Assembly (NCBI GenBank): GCA_025529335.1
Contig: JAMYHX010000084.1
Coordinates: forward strand, 55,500 to 119,499
Reading direction: 5' to 3'
DNA length: 64,000 bases
Source of the DNA: Rhizopus sp. PT2906
Lineage: Eukaryota; Mucoromycota; Mucoromycetes; Mucorales; Rhizopodaceae
In this document: positions 1 through 11,233 of the stretch, in pieces
How positions within the stretch are numbered: position 1 is the stretch's first letter
Layout: each line of letters begins with the position of its first letter
Program-made: the position numbers and the translations under genes
Notes under the pieces: model-generated
Seen by the model: the letters and a program-made list of their open reading frames with translations, nothing else
The model's database searches: none
Told to the model about the DNA's origin: nothing

Positions 1-1807
1 TTGAGAACCTTCGTGATAAGTATTGGCACAACATGGCTACACGTATTCAGCGTGCTTGGAGAGCCTACATAAGATACAAGATTGAATGTGCAAAGAAGAT
101 TCAACGCTTCTGGAGACAGAACAAGTATAATATTGGATATCTTCAAATGAGAGAATACGGTCATCAGATTTTAAGTGGACAGAAAGAGAGACGTCGATAT
201 TCCCTTGTGAGCATGAGACGATTCACTGGAGATTATCTCGATATCCAGTCTGGCTCAGGATTATCCACCATGATCAGAGATGCAATTGCTTTCAAGCCAA
301 ATGAACAAGTTGTCTTTAGTATGCGAGGCAACACGCTTGTACCAAGAGCAATGCGATCAAGTGTTCCCAGCCCTAGAACAATTGTCCTTGTAAGTTTAAA
401 AATGATCTACTATTAAAAGAACAAAAAATAGGACTTACACCACTTTCTTATGTAGACAAATCAAAACTTACATGTCATCATCGCGACAAAGAACGGAAAG
501 GTGCTGTCTATGGTTGATGAAAAGGTTGTGTCCTTAAACGTGATCAACAGCATCAGCGTGTCTACCCTTCAGGACGACTGGGTGATTCTACATATTGATT
601 CCTCTCCTGACGGAGATCTTATTCTTCAATGTGCCTTCAAGACAGAATTGTTGGCTCATATCTGTCAACAGACAGGAGGACGTGTAAAGGTATCTGTACT
701 TGCTCAAATTCCATACAAGAAAAAGGGTGGAAAGTCTGTCACAATGAAATTTGTCAAGGACGAGTCTGCTAAAGGAGATGGTGTTTACAAGAGTCATGTT
801 GTTAAGATATGCTCTGGTGAACCGCCCTCGAGCCGTAAGTGTATAAAGGAATATCAATATGTCTTATTGATCCCCAATCAATAGAATCTGCTCCTCCTTG
901 TGCTGTTAAACAAACAACCACAAAGAAAGCAGTCGCTGCACCCAAGAAGATAAACAACACGCCTAGACCAGCTGCGCATCATCCTATTGCAGCAAATACG
1001 AGCAGTATTCGCTCTGCACCTCCACCACCACCTCCTCCTACTGCTTCAGTTGCAACCCCTACTCCTCCCGCACCTCCAGCGCCCCCTGCTACACCCAGTT
1101 TACCTCAATACAAAGCTATATATCCCTTCAAGTCAGAAGAACAAGGAGAGATTGCTTTTGAAAAGGGCGATCTATTAGAAATAGTAGAAAAAGATGAAAA
1201 TGGTAAGCGCTTAAAAAATTACTGACTATAGTAGCTTATCAATTTTGTTCTTAGGTTGGTGGTTGGCTAAAAAAGATGGTATCGAAGGTTGGGTTCCAAG
1301 CAATTATCTCGAAGAATACGTTGCACCTAAAGCCGCCTCTCCTCCCCCACCACCACCAGCAAGACGAGCAGCGCCTCTTCCTCCCAAGACAATTAATAAC
1401 AACAACCATACAGTATCTACGCCTGCGCCCATACCAAGCACAAATGGTGTTCCTGCTTGGAAAGCAGAGTTGGAAGCGCGTAAAGCAAACGCGCCTGTGC
1501 CCGCGACTAGACGTGCACCTCCTGCACCTGGACCAAAACCCGTTGTTCCTGTTAAGCCTAGTACTATGAATAAGCCTGTTGTCCCAGCACGTCCAGGCGG
1601 CGTGCCCACTCCCGCACCACGCGCTCCTCCTCGTCCTGGAGCTGCAGGAGCCGCGCCTTCTAGTGCCGCTGCTTCTTTAGCTGATGCTGTAAGTTGATTC
1701 ATTTACATTAATATACATCTTACTAATTCTACATTCAATAGCTTCGTGCACGTAGAAATCAAACAACAGCAACCCATCATGATGAAGACGATGATGATGA
1801 TTGGTAG
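1..1807 (+). CDS. MYO1: Class I myosin, C-terminal tail (5' partial)
   Basis: Tail of an actin-based class I (Myo3/Myo5-type) motor acting at endocytic patches and hyphal tips. The motor head lies outside the window. By hand the exons are 3-389, 456-834, 885-1202, 1255-1688 and 1742-1807, which keep one frame for 527 codons. In order: IQ-type light-chain helices (RIQRAWRAYIRYK, KKIQRFW), a TH1 membrane-binding domain, a proline-rich linker, an SH3 domain (YKAIYPF...GWWLAKKDGIEGWVPSNYLEEY), a second Pro/Ala-rich region, and an acidic C-terminus DEDDDDDW of the kind that recruits Arp2/3. The frame is open at the left edge (DKYWHNMATRIQRAW), so the ATG at 33 is internal. Introns are 50-66 nt. 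The SH3 plus acidic tail makes this the amoeboid-type long-tailed fungal myosin I. Confidence 0.95.
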
Positions 1808-1877
1808 ATACAAAACAATAAAATGACTATTTAATTTATTTATGCGTAAAAATTTACTCTATATATTCTCTTTGCTG

Positions 1878-2000
1878 TTATCGCGCCTGTCGCTTTAACT
1901 CTTCTATCTCCTTTTTTAGTTCTTGAAGCTCTTTTTCTTTTTGAATAACTTTGTTTGTAGATGTCTTTTATACACAAAATATGAGAAAAGAAGCTATTTT

Positions 2001-2048
<48 letters not shown>

Positions 2049-2672
2049 TACCTTTAAGGCTCTCATGGATTCGCTGTAAATAGTGTTGTAATGATTGAGA
2101 ACAAGTTCAGGGGACAAAACTGGTGTCAATAGATCGCTGCTTTTTAATAATGTTAAATGTTTATGCTCACATCGTGTATGATTCTCTTTATTACCTTGCT
2201 GAATAGACAAAGGGAGCATTGGACATGAAGCGTCCAAATTCCAAAGTGCTTCCACACATGTTTGCAATTTCCAGTGGTAGTTTAGCAGCATGGTTTCTTA
2301 TATCCCAGAATGCAAACTCATAGGTGTGTGTTGCTTTATCGAGTAATGATGAGGAAATGATAGCCATACATCCATGTTTGATATGTTCAGAAAATGACTT
2401 CATCCACAGCTGATCTCTTACAGAAAGTTCTACATCAGTCTGTCTCCTAAACTTGAAATAACCCACACATGTTGAAAGATCGATCTGTTTGATGCAGCTA
2501 CCATACATATCGTATGGAATATCCTTTGCAACTTCATATCCATGAATGACTAGATCATATAGTTTGATTAATATGAGCCCTATACTAGATATAAAAGCAT
2601 ATTATTGAAAACATTACTTATAAAGTCTTCTCTATGCTCATAAGCCTGATCTGTATTGTCATCATTAGCCAT
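1878..2672 (-). CDS. Small protein with globular N-terminus and C-terminal coiled coil (XRCC4/XLF-like shape, unproven)
   Basis: Not firmly recognised. Exons 2672-2618, 2579-2195, 2139-2052 and 1964-1878 give 204 residues from an ATG inside MANDDNTDQAYEH. The acceptor at 2139 and the 38-nt first intron are the least certain joins. The first ~150 residues look globular (IKQIDLSTCVGYFKFRR, HTYEFAFWDIRNHA). The end is a heptad-like charged helix, VIQKEKELQELKKEIEELK. A beta-rich head followed by a parallel coiled coil is the plan of the XRCC4/XLF/PAXX end-joining family, and the size would suit it, but no diagnostic motif is visible. Kinetochore or SAS-6-like proteins share that plan. The last intron contains a 43-nt T run. 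The gene converges with the myosin gene. Confidence 0.55.
2003..2045. repeat. Poly(T) run of about 43 nt
   Basis: Uninterrupted T homopolymer on the + strand. It lies inside the last intron of the minus-strand coiled-coil gene, where it reads as poly(A) in the transcript just after the donor. A lysine-rich frame across it is an artefact. Confidence 0.9.
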
Positions 2673-3174
2673 GGTTACTCTTGAAGACAATGTTCCTGAA
2701 AGGTACCCTTCCTATATTTATACATATATATATATGTGTGTATGTATGTATATGTGTCAAATAGTCTGTTGGTTGATTAAACAGAGATAATTACAATGTC
2801 ATTTTGTGAATTTGCACATTCGTACAGTAATGAGGATAAAAGTGTTCCATTTATGCGAACTGTGTAAGCCATACAAAAGAAGTCTAATTAAACAAAAATA
2901 AATTTAAAAGGCCTATAGGTGCGGAGTCCATAGACCAAAATCGCCTCCAACCTGTTTAAACAGCCCAGGAGAAACTGAAAAACCTCCTTAGGCAAACAAA
3001 AAAGAGCATGAGCATTGACACAGTGAACATTTGATTTATATGAACTTTTGTCAAGACGAAAGAGTCAGAGGATGAAAGGAATTATATCACTGTATCTTGG
3101 ATTCTTGTGAGCTTCTCAATGTGAAGTTGATCAACAATGTGTAATAAGGGTGTGACTGTATCCATTGGGTATTG

Positions 3175-3990
3175 GTACTGTTCTGATACCGTGCATATCT
3201 TCAATAGAGTAACTTAAGTGACTTAGAGAATTCTTTATTTATTAATAAGTACAGATTTGGCAATCGGCCCATTTGGACCAACTATAAAATAATATTTTGA
3301 TCAGATAAAAAATCATTTACTGCTGCTATCCATTTCACCACGTATTATTAGACATATATTCTGCCTATAGATGAGTTTTTATAAAGAAGTGAGCGCTTTT
3401 GCCTCATAACCATATCGTTTTGAAGTTGATCGGTTTTTCAAAAATATCAATCGGCCCATTTGGGCTGACCCTTTGTTCAATAAAGCGATATAGTAACTTG
3501 AGGCTTTGTTATTGAAAAGAAATAAAAATATTGTAGACATATTTATGAAGAATTATTTTTAGTAAAGCTGACGAAGCCAGCCAGCCATCAAGTGCTGATT
3601 ATGACACTCGAAGCACAAGGGGGTTGTGGGATCACAACTACAAAATTTTTCAATCCGCTTGCCATTAGTACCGCTTTCTTTGCATTTACGACATACCAAT
3701 CTCTTTCTTTTGTTGTTTGCATTGCTCATTGAGACATAGGATTGATTAGAATTACTTCTAAGCATTCGGTTGCTACCTTGGACCATTTCATTGTACCCGT
3801 TAATGATTATTCCCAAAAGTAACGTTTTGCAAAGAAAACCTAAGAGAAAAAAAAAAGCCAACAGCGACGTCAAAGACTCCTAAAGGCTCTGATTGCTGCT
3901 GTGACGACATTCTTCAGGTCAGTTCTTGACGATCAGAACAAGGGACCAGACGCCCATAAAAACCATCAGACCATCAAATACCAAACAGCC
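3175..3990. repeat. Degenerate dispersed element, copy 1
   Basis: Two blocks here recur in the same order and orientation near 53.1-53.4 kb. The first is around 3177-3232 (contains ATAGAGTAACTTAAGTGACT). The second is around 3890-3970 (contains ATCAGAACAAGGGACCAGAC). By eye the paired blocks are roughly 80% identical. Here they are ~700 bp apart and at 53 kb only ~150 bp apart, so the other copy looks internally deleted. The transposase-like zinc-ribbon relic at 3559-3873 lies between them, which suggests a cut-and-paste element and a shorter derivative. Confidence 0.6.
3559..3873 (-). pseudogene. Transposase C-terminal zinc-ribbon relic (piggyBac-like)
   Basis: Open frame without an ATG whose end carries a cysteine/histidine cluster: CRKCKESG, then FCSCDP, then LCFECHNQH. 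The spacing C-x2-C ... C-x-C ... L-C-x2-C-H-x3-H resembles the ribbon at the C-terminus of piggyBac-type (DDE_Tnp_1_7) transposases. Upstream of it the minus strand is broken by stops (for example near 3905), and no catalytic core can be read. The family assignment rests on the cysteine pattern only. Confidence 0.45.
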
Positions 3991-5022
3991 TGCAAAAACC
4001 CGCAGTAGCAGGCGTACCGTTGGGGTACGCATTAGCTGAGTCTTGTCAATTGTTAATTAGCTTATGTGCTCCACTGCGCTAGCCAGACAGCAGGAAGCAT
4101 CATCAACAATCTGCCACAGCTGTAATCTCAGATAACTAGTTCCCTGTAAAGATTCCAATCGAATGTCCATTACTCTCCTTTTGGCTGCCTGAAAGCCTCC
4201 AGTTGAGTGATGTAACGAGCGATCGTTGTCAGTCCAGAACACGTATTGAGCATCATAAAAAGAGATTGCATAGAAATCCTTGAACACACAGTCATCACCT
4301 TGCTAATAGGTTTATAAAAAAAGAAACTTACCTAGACCAAAGAGAGCCATCAAAAGAGCCACCAAAAAAAAAAAAGTGTAAAGAGAAAAGGAAGAGAAAG
4401 AAAAAGGAATAGAAGCAAATTTCTCTCTTTTTATACCTTTTTCTTAGCTATGTGAAGTTATTGTTTTCAATAAATAAGGTTTTACTTCTTTCAAGAAAAT
4501 AAGGTTTACACTCTTTTGTTTATTTCTAAAGTGTTTCATGACTTTTAAAAGTTTGGCCCATCTTTTTTATACGTTTCTATTCATTCAAATGTTGCATGTA
4601 TTTATATATTAATGAAGCTATTCGCCTCAATTTTTATATAGTAAAAAGACTAAAGAGTAATAGATTTCATGCATTCTTTGTTTATACCACGCGTCCTTGG
4701 GCTTATTTCCTAGTCTTAGTTACACGCTATGTGTGTTACTCTGCCAAGTCCTTTTTTCTTTTTTGACTTTTTACTAGTAAAGGCTAGATAAACACTATTT
4801 GTAGTAACTGTTATATGAAGTAATAATCTTGCATTAAGAAATGAAGCAAGTTATGCATAAGTCAAAAGAACACCTTTTTCAAAAATGGTAATAGCAAATG
4901 ATAGACGCGTTCCAAAGCTCTGTTCACCCATGAAAAAAATAATAGCTTTATTTGAACAAGTCTAGACGTAGACATCAGGAGAAGATTAAGGCATACTTTG
5001 TTCACCCTCAAATAGGTCATAG
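3991..5022. other. Intergenic, no supported gene
   Basis: A minus-strand frame at 4057-4287 (with ...FYDAQYVFWTDND...) starts at GTG and may be further transposon debris. The rest is AT-rich, with purine-rich tracts around 4350-4410. Nothing else can be supported. Confidence 0.5.
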
Positions 5023-5084
5023 CAGATGAAGCAATGATTCTAGATACTCTAAACAGATGAAGCAATGATTCTAGATACTCTAAA
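5023..5084 (+). repeat. 31-bp perfect tandem duplication
   Basis: Two head-to-tail copies of a 31-bp unit beginning CAGATGAAGCAATGATTC at 5023 and 5054. They are identical by eye. No gene overlaps with confidence. Confidence 0.9.
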
Positions 5085-5661
5085 TATCGCAATACATATT
5101 GTTATCTGTGGTTCATCTGTTCTCATGCCTATAATCATGACGCCTCTAGATCTATTAATAAGAATCTTGTCTATATACAGTCCATCGCATGGGCTTCACA
5201 AGAGACATAGCAGTCTTTGGCCTTTCGCAAATTCGCACCACCTAATGAAGTAGATGATCGTAATGGCGGTATCTTGTTCATCCTCCTTTTCCTGATATTC
5301 ACGTTGTGATGTGAATGTGATGTATTACTCTGCAAGCACTAGCAGTGTTTGATTGCTAAAAGAGGTGAAATGATTGATTCTGTTTATTTCCAGGAACCCA
5401 TGCTCACTAAACACAAGCACAGTTGCATATGGCTTCTCTTGCTGAGATTTAACTTTATCTCTTTACGTTTTTCCTTACGACTGAAGATGTAGCAAAGAAT
5501 TCTCTATCGAACGCTTCCAGCTTCGCCGGAACAATTGGAGAACAAACCAGTTGAAAAAGTTACAAGGTAAGTGGGATTGTATGCTTCGTCAATACAAACA
5601 TCACAACATTTTATCTTCGCTGTTGCCGAGCAATGAAGCACGAATAGGTAATCTCCAAGAC

Positions 5662-6072
5662 TGAATAGCTGAAATTGAGAGCCTCAAAGTAGAACGAATT
5701 TGGTTGGAACAAAACCAGAAATCACCCGGATTTATTAAACGCTTGATCAAAACACAGGAATCTCAACGCTATATTCTAGTCCTGTATCATCTTGAGAGCA
5801 GTGATACATGCCTCGATCAATCAAGCAGACAGACTGGCGCTGAATATATATACTTCCAGCTATACCCATCTGATCCACCTTTTGAACTGTCAATAGATGG
5901 CCCAAACAATACGATCAACGGTAAAACAGTTCTTTTTATTTCCCTTGCCTGTACCTGGAGATCACACTGGGAGTGTGTGTTTCGCGGGATAGAGTTCTCC
6001 CTTATCAAAATGCTACGGCAAATTCGAATAGATGTCTACAAGCACATTTCTATGTTTGATTATATAGACTAG
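5662..6072 (+). other. Open frame without ATG, possible gene relic
   Basis: A frame of about 135 codons ending IDVYKHISMFDYID is open after a stop near 5661 but has no ATG until 6010. No family is recognised. A decayed gene, an exon of an unseen gene or chance are all possible. Confidence 0.2.
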
Positions 6073-6385
6073 TTTTTTCACTCTATATGTTTCATTTTAG
6101 GTATATATTTCATGTAGTTTAATACCGGAGCATACAAATACAGCTATATCAATGTGACATTGGAATTATGAAGTAATCAAAGAAATATAAAGGTCGTGTT
6201 CTTTTTATTGCATTGCATGTTAATTCAAGAAGTTTGTGTATAATTTGTGGAAGAGAAAGCTAAAAGCTGAGGCGAAGAAGATGAAGTTAATGTAACATGC
6301 GTATTACTTTACAAGAATAAATGTTGTCAACAGCTAGTGAGCTGTATTAATATAACGCGTCATCAACTACTACAGATCAGAGATA

Positions 6386-6589
6386 CAGTAGACTCTCGAT
6401 TACGGAATTCAGTAATACAGAATATTCGCGATAATGGAATGCTATTTTCGAAGGACTTCACAGTCACCGCTTTAAATTTCCTGTGATATTCATTTGGATT
6501 ATTGATGTATAAGCTTTATTACGGGATATCCTTGATTATGGAACGTCATTTGTGATCCTAATAGGTATTCTGTCATCGAGAGTCTACTG
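6386..6589. mobile_element. 204-bp MITE with terminal inverted repeats and TA target duplication
   Basis: The left end reads CAGTAGACTCTCGATTACGG and the right end is its inverse (ATCGAGAGTCTACTG), with two changes in the inner part. TA lies directly outside both ends (6384-6385 and 6590-6591). There is no coding capacity. TA duplication and the CAGTAGACTCTCG terminus are typical of pogo/Tc1-mariner non-autonomous elements. No matching transposase is present in the window. Confidence 0.88.
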
Positions 6590-6591
6590 TA

Positions 6592-7661
6592 CCATGAATC
6601 AATATTGTGGGCTTAATATGAGGTACTATGTTAATATATAGTCTATATTACGTAAAAGGGTGTATTGTCTTCTTTAATATAAACGTAGAAATGCGACAAA
6701 AAGGAGGAATTTCTACAGAAGAACAGCTTCTGATGTTTCAAATAAATATATGTAGGTAACTTGATAGAGATGCAGAATCACTACCTTTTGTTGTAGGTTA
6801 AATAATCAACAGAAGGAAGTGAGTTTTAATGTTCGATTCTTGCGAATACGGCAAGCCTTAGATATTGCCTTGGTATATCCTATAGATGTCATTAGTCCAT
6901 AGAAAGTGGTCCAAGTTTCTCGATGATACTGCTAGATCAGTTGACGTAGTGTAGCTCGAATTTCTTGACACAAGCTGAGTTCATATGTCTTTCTCGACTT
7001 TTTGTAACAAGGCTCTCGATAATCGTAGGATTTTTGCATTTTGTCAGTCCAGTAGCCATACTATGGATCTCCAGAGTGCAAAATTCTGTCGCAACTGCCA
7101 TCCAATGACATATATATTGCCTGGCAAAGGCTAGCATTGGAGATTTTCTATATAATCAACAACGGAAGTTCTGCTATTACTATTGTAAGGATATTCTTCA
7201 CGGTAAAATGGTAAAGGCTGGGATAGTTTCCGAATGCGACGTAGGTATATTTTATGATTGCTGGGAGCTCTTGAGTATCCTTATATTGCAGGTAACCCGA
7301 GAGTGTCTTGAAAGCTGTAAGGTACCAACGTCAATCTGAAAGGAAAGAGGCACTAATTTGCAATTCTAATGATCTCAGTCTAGGTAGTATTCTTCCCAAG
7401 GAGTCCGCTTAAGGTTTAGACTGTTGCTATCGATTTCAATTACTGATGGCTGCTTTACATCCAATAAGTAATTTGGTCGTTACATTGTAAATATTCTCAT
7501 GTGTTATTGAATATCTGCTAACTCTAATTTTGCTATGTACATGAGCTCCTTTTTTACACGAGGACTCTTTCTTTCTATTTACATGTGCTCCTATTTTATT
7601 AATTCAAATTTGCCTATTATGGCCAGCATTTAATATTCTTTCATAACGTCATTATATTTAT
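6592..7661. other. Intergenic, nothing supported
   Basis: About 1 kb downstream of the mannosyltransferase. A minus-strand frame at 6937-7137 resembles nothing known. No RNA gene or repeat was recognised. Confidence 0.5.
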
Positions 7662-8886
7662 TTATTTCAGGGCATTATCATATACAGGACGACATGATAT
7701 ACCATCTGTATAGTCCAGACTCTTTTCAGGGTTACATGAACATTTGGCAGCATATTCAGGCTTTGAAGGACAATGAGTATAAGCCGTGTGTCTATAACCA
7801 ATATCATCAAAGAAGTGAATTTCATCCTTTCGAAGCATTAATGAAGCAGCAATCGAATGAACAGGCGCATCACCCCATCTTTCATAAAAGAAGCCTCCTG
7901 CTCGATCAAGATAACCAAATAATTTTAGATAGTCATTCGATCTCCATAAATCAAGCGACGCAATTTCAAAGTTTGTCCAAAAATGACAGCCGTTATAGGA
8001 TTGTCCATCATCATCTGTAACAAACTTGACGAGTGAGTCTTTCTTTGATGGCCACTGTGATACAACTTCAGGGTATTCTTTTTTAAAATTCATGATTGTT
8101 TGCCATAGCGAAGGCACTGTCTGAATAAACTCTCTAAATGCAATATTAAATCCTAATAAGACATTTTAGCATACACAGACACATATACGCTTTATTATGT
8201 TCTTTCTTTACCATATTTCTTGTTATTGTCTCTCATAAACTTGAAAACGTCATAATCAATATCACAATAATAGTCCACATCAGGTTCAATGCGCCAATAG
8301 TAATCAAATTCGTCTAGTAACGGATGTCTAAAGAAGAAGCCACTTTGAAATCTATAAAATACTAGCTTTAGCATAATCCTCTTCTTAATTGAATCTGATA
8401 TGATATAAAATACCTGCACATGTGTCTATAAGATTCACTACCTGCATAAGGTATACCTTGCTTTGCTAGCTCTTCTCTGCATTCAGCAGCATAAGTAGTG
8501 TTGATAAAGGATGGATAGCCCCACATGTGACCATCAACTTTACCATATCTTGTTGTAGCATTAGTTAAAGCCGTTGTTGTCTCAATAAACTCGAGTGTAA
8601 AGTCAGCGTCATTTAAAAAGATGTAAGGGTAGTTGTATTTGCTATTAAAACGCTGCTCGACTTGTCTGATTGTAGATGTTATTCCAGCTAGTTCTTCATT
8701 GCGTACCAACACCACAAAACATGCTCTCATTTTGTCATTACTACTATGAGCACTGTGTCCTACTGCTTTAGTGATCCCAGACTGAGGTCGTTCTTTATAG
8801 ACAGAATATAGTGTTTGGAAGGAGAAAAATACAAGTATGACTCCACATACTGTAAAGATATATGGCACCAATCTTGTATATTTCAT
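7662..8886 (-). CDS. KRE2: Alpha-1,2-mannosyltransferase, GT15 (Kre2/Mnt1/Ktr family)
   Basis: Transfers mannose from GDP-mannose to O- and N-linked glycans in the Golgi. Exons 8886-8414, 8351-8212 and 8152-7662 give 367 residues. The chosen ATG starts MKYTRLVPYIF, giving a short cytosolic tail and one membrane segment (VCGVILVFFSFQTLYSVY), so type II topology. Family blocks: RACFVVLVRNEEL near residue 50; PYIFLNDADFT; RHMCRFQSGFFFRHPLL; YWRIEPDVDYYCDIDYDVF with the metal/nucleotide-binding acidic cluster; and CHFWTNFEIASLDLWRS holding the conserved glutamate. The C-terminal Cys-rich stretch (CSCNPEKS) also fits GT15. Length is usual for the family. Which Kre2/Ktr paralogue it is cannot be told. 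Confidence 0.93.
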
Positions 8887-9410
8887 CTTTAGCAGAGAGA
8901 GAAAAAAAAAAGGATGATCTATTTTTAAACCCATAAAATTAAGGCGCAATGCAAAATGGCAGACATGTTTTAGTCTGATATCACTTTCTATGTAGTCATA
9001 ACTTCATACAACTAAAGTTCATAAACACATCAAGTATGGATCGCATTAAAAGGTGTATAGCTAAATACTATGTAATATTATCTCGGAGAAGAACCGCCGA
9101 TCAGAAGATGACAGAGAGTATTGTAATTGACGTAATTTGAGTCCATCAATGGATATAATGATAAAATATCTTATTCCTTGTAGAATAACTCCCATTTTTC
9201 TTTATCTCCATAATCAATTCAACAACAGACTGGAAGTTCTTTTCTACTATTCTTCTATACATCAAACAAAGCATAAAGACAGGAGAGAAACAAAAAAAGT
9301 GGTCACTACTTGCATGGCATGATGATACACAGCAGTAATACCTGGAGTAACGATTAATGCAAAAGAAATGGAATGTTGGGAATATTCTTGATTACTATGA
9401 GTGACATACA
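8887..9410. other. Upstream region of the mannosyltransferase, no gene
   Basis: Promoter and 5' leader of the mannosyltransferase, followed by AT-rich sequence up to the left TIR. No gene or RNA was seen. Confidence 0.5.
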
Positions 9411-9412
9411 TA

Positions 9413-9470
9413 CAGTCAAACTTATGGAAATTGGCGTTTTCTCAAAAATAATTGGCCACAAGTCAAAAAT
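9413..9470 (+). repeat. Left terminal inverted repeat (58 bp)
   Basis: Begins CAGTCAAACTTATGG directly after TA (9411-9412). It pairs in inverse orientation with 15843-15900, with one mismatch by eye. The CAGT start and TA flank are standard for Tc1/mariner elements. The degenerate transposase at 9522-10078 ends ~50 bp inside it. Confidence 0.9.
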
Positions 9471-9521
9471 AAATATAAAGTATGGCTTAAAGGAATATTT
9501 ACTTGAAAAAAAATAACTATA

Positions 9522-10078
9522 CTAGAATGGTTTCATGTTATAACAATTAATGATTTGGCGTTTAGAATGATTACAGAAGGCATAAAAGTCACTGGTAAGA
9601 ACATTGTCACAGCTGTTACGAATTCTACTTGATAAGTTTTCTTCATTCATAAGTCTACTATGCTTCATATCCCCTTTGACTATTGCCCAAAACTGTTTGA
9701 TGGGGTTGAATTCTGGTAGATAAGCGAGGAGGTGCACGACCTTGTAGCCTTTACTTTCAATTTTTTGTGCCAGTGGCCTGTATTTATGGATAAAAGCATT
9801 ATCCATGACAATATAATTTCCTTTAAAATCCTCATCAAGATCATGATATCAAGAAGTTCGTTTATAAATTTGACAAAGTGCGCTGTAGTTGTACCTTTTG
9901 ATACTGAACTATTGTCAGCTGTGTCTTCATATACGTGATGGATATCACAAGTGGTTAAGTCGCCAAAAAAGAACTTTTTTTTTTCATTTTCGGGATTAGG
10001 GTTACAATTATTCAGAACATCGCAAGTCTTGGTACTTGTAATAAATTCAATAAGTGACCAAAAGTATTCATATATCAA
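9522..10078 (-). pseudogene. Tc1/IS630-type (DDE_3) transposase, C-terminal remnant
   Basis: Readable only as two frames joined across a frameshift around 9800-9850. The upstream part carries SKGTTTAHFVKFINELLDIM. The downstream part starts MDNAFIHKYRPLA and runs through LLAYLPEFNPIKQFWAIVKG to NHSKRQIINCYNMKPF. The MDNA aspartate of the DDE triad is present. The usual NPIE glutamate of the third position is replaced by lysine (NPIKQFW), so the copy is dead even apart from the frameshift. The first catalytic Asp and the N-terminal helix-turn-helix are not readable. The C-terminus sits next to the left TIR, as in a 3' transposon end. Confidence 0.85.
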
Positions 10079-10794
10079 ATAAGAAACCCCACAACTCGAT
10101 ATAAAGCATTGTTAAATCACCAGAATATTAAAAGAAGCCTGTGAACCTTAATGACAAGAACAGAAATACCAAATTACGTAAATGTTTAACAATTGTAAAA
10201 TGCTTATAAAGTTGAGTTGAATAAAAGAGAATGTTTTTTAAGCATTGATAAGATTAAGGTGAGAAGCTTAGATCATAGTATACTTTTCAAATCAAAGAAA
10301 ATAAACTTCAACGCCATGATCAGCAAGGAGCCCTGAAGATTGTCTATAAAAAATAGCCAAATTTGACAAAGATGTGCAGATACAGTGATCTCAAAAACTA
10401 TATTATATAATATACATAATGAGAGTAAAATATTAAAATAAACAAGACAATATTCATCTTTAGGAATCATAGACAGTTTTACCAAGACTACTAGTCATCA
10501 GTGCATGAATCTTGACCAAAGATAGCGATACGATCATAGCCGTAAAGGTACATTTGGAAACAACAACTGGAACATTATTCTATCATACAGACAATTTATT
10601 TTGTCTAGCCAATATGCATCTGCAGAGCAAATAGGCAGAGGAAAACAATACAATTATAGCCGTAAAGTTAAACCCATGCATGCCAAGTAATCGTGCTGTC
10701 TTGTTTAAATCAAACAGTTAGCCAATCAAACTCCTTTTTATTTTATATATATTCCCACCACACAAACTTTTTTATTCTTGTTTTCTTCTGGAGT
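10079..10794. other. Interior of the TIR-bounded segment, no gene seen
   Basis: AT-rich. A 70-codon minus-strand frame at 10273-10485 resembles nothing known. Two short similar strings (ATAGCCGTAAAG near 10538 and 10657) were noted but not interpreted. Confidence 0.4.
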
Positions 10795-10876
10795 CATGGT
10801 ATGGCAGCAGTTGTAAGTCTTGTGGAAATACTTCTAGCAACCCCTTTACCAAATGGTTGACTTTTTGATGGAAGCA
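10795..10876 (+). repeat. 82-bp direct repeat, copy A
   Basis: Contains CTTGTGGAAATACTTCTAGC and ends GATGGAAGCA. It matches copy C (11234-11315) with one visible difference and the diverged copy B (about 11067-11137). Confidence 0.9.
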
Positions 10877-11066
10877 AGCATCGAGCCTGTTCAATGTTTT
10901 ATTTGGGTTGGCAATCTCAATAATGCATTGTATACCATGCTTATAGGCTTTTATTTATTTGAAGAAGGTGATGTTAATAATAAACCTAACAGCAACATTT
11001 ACTAATTTGTTCAAGTGTACTAGACCTAATGATATAGCACTGCTAGTATACTGATGCAGCCTACAT

Positions 11067-11137
11067 GTTAGACTTGTGGAAATACCTCTAGCAATCCACT
11101 TATTGCCAAACGATTGACTTTTGGATGGAAACAAGCA
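11067..11137 (+). repeat. Direct repeat, diverged copy B
   Basis: Contains CTTGTGGAAATACCTCTAGC and then GGATGGAAACAAGCA. Several substitutions separate it from copies A and C. A TTCATGTTACG string follows B (about 11180) and also C (about 11328), so the repeated unit may extend further. Confidence 0.75.
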
Positions 11138-11233
11138 GTAGGTGTGTTTGGACTAGCCATGTTTATGTAGAAATATATATTCATGTTACGGAGATGGTAA
11201 TCCGTGCAAACACTGCATCAGTCGCAGATGGAG

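Noticed and set aside
1304..1702. Long minus-strand Gly/Ala-rich frame opposite the myosin Pro-rich tail
   Set aside because: Antisense shadow of the Pro/Ala-rich coding region on the + strand; no own features.
1968..2291. Minus-strand frame ending in a poly-Lys run
   Set aside because: The Lys run is translation of the intronic poly(A); part of the frame is exon of the coiled-coil gene, the rest intron.
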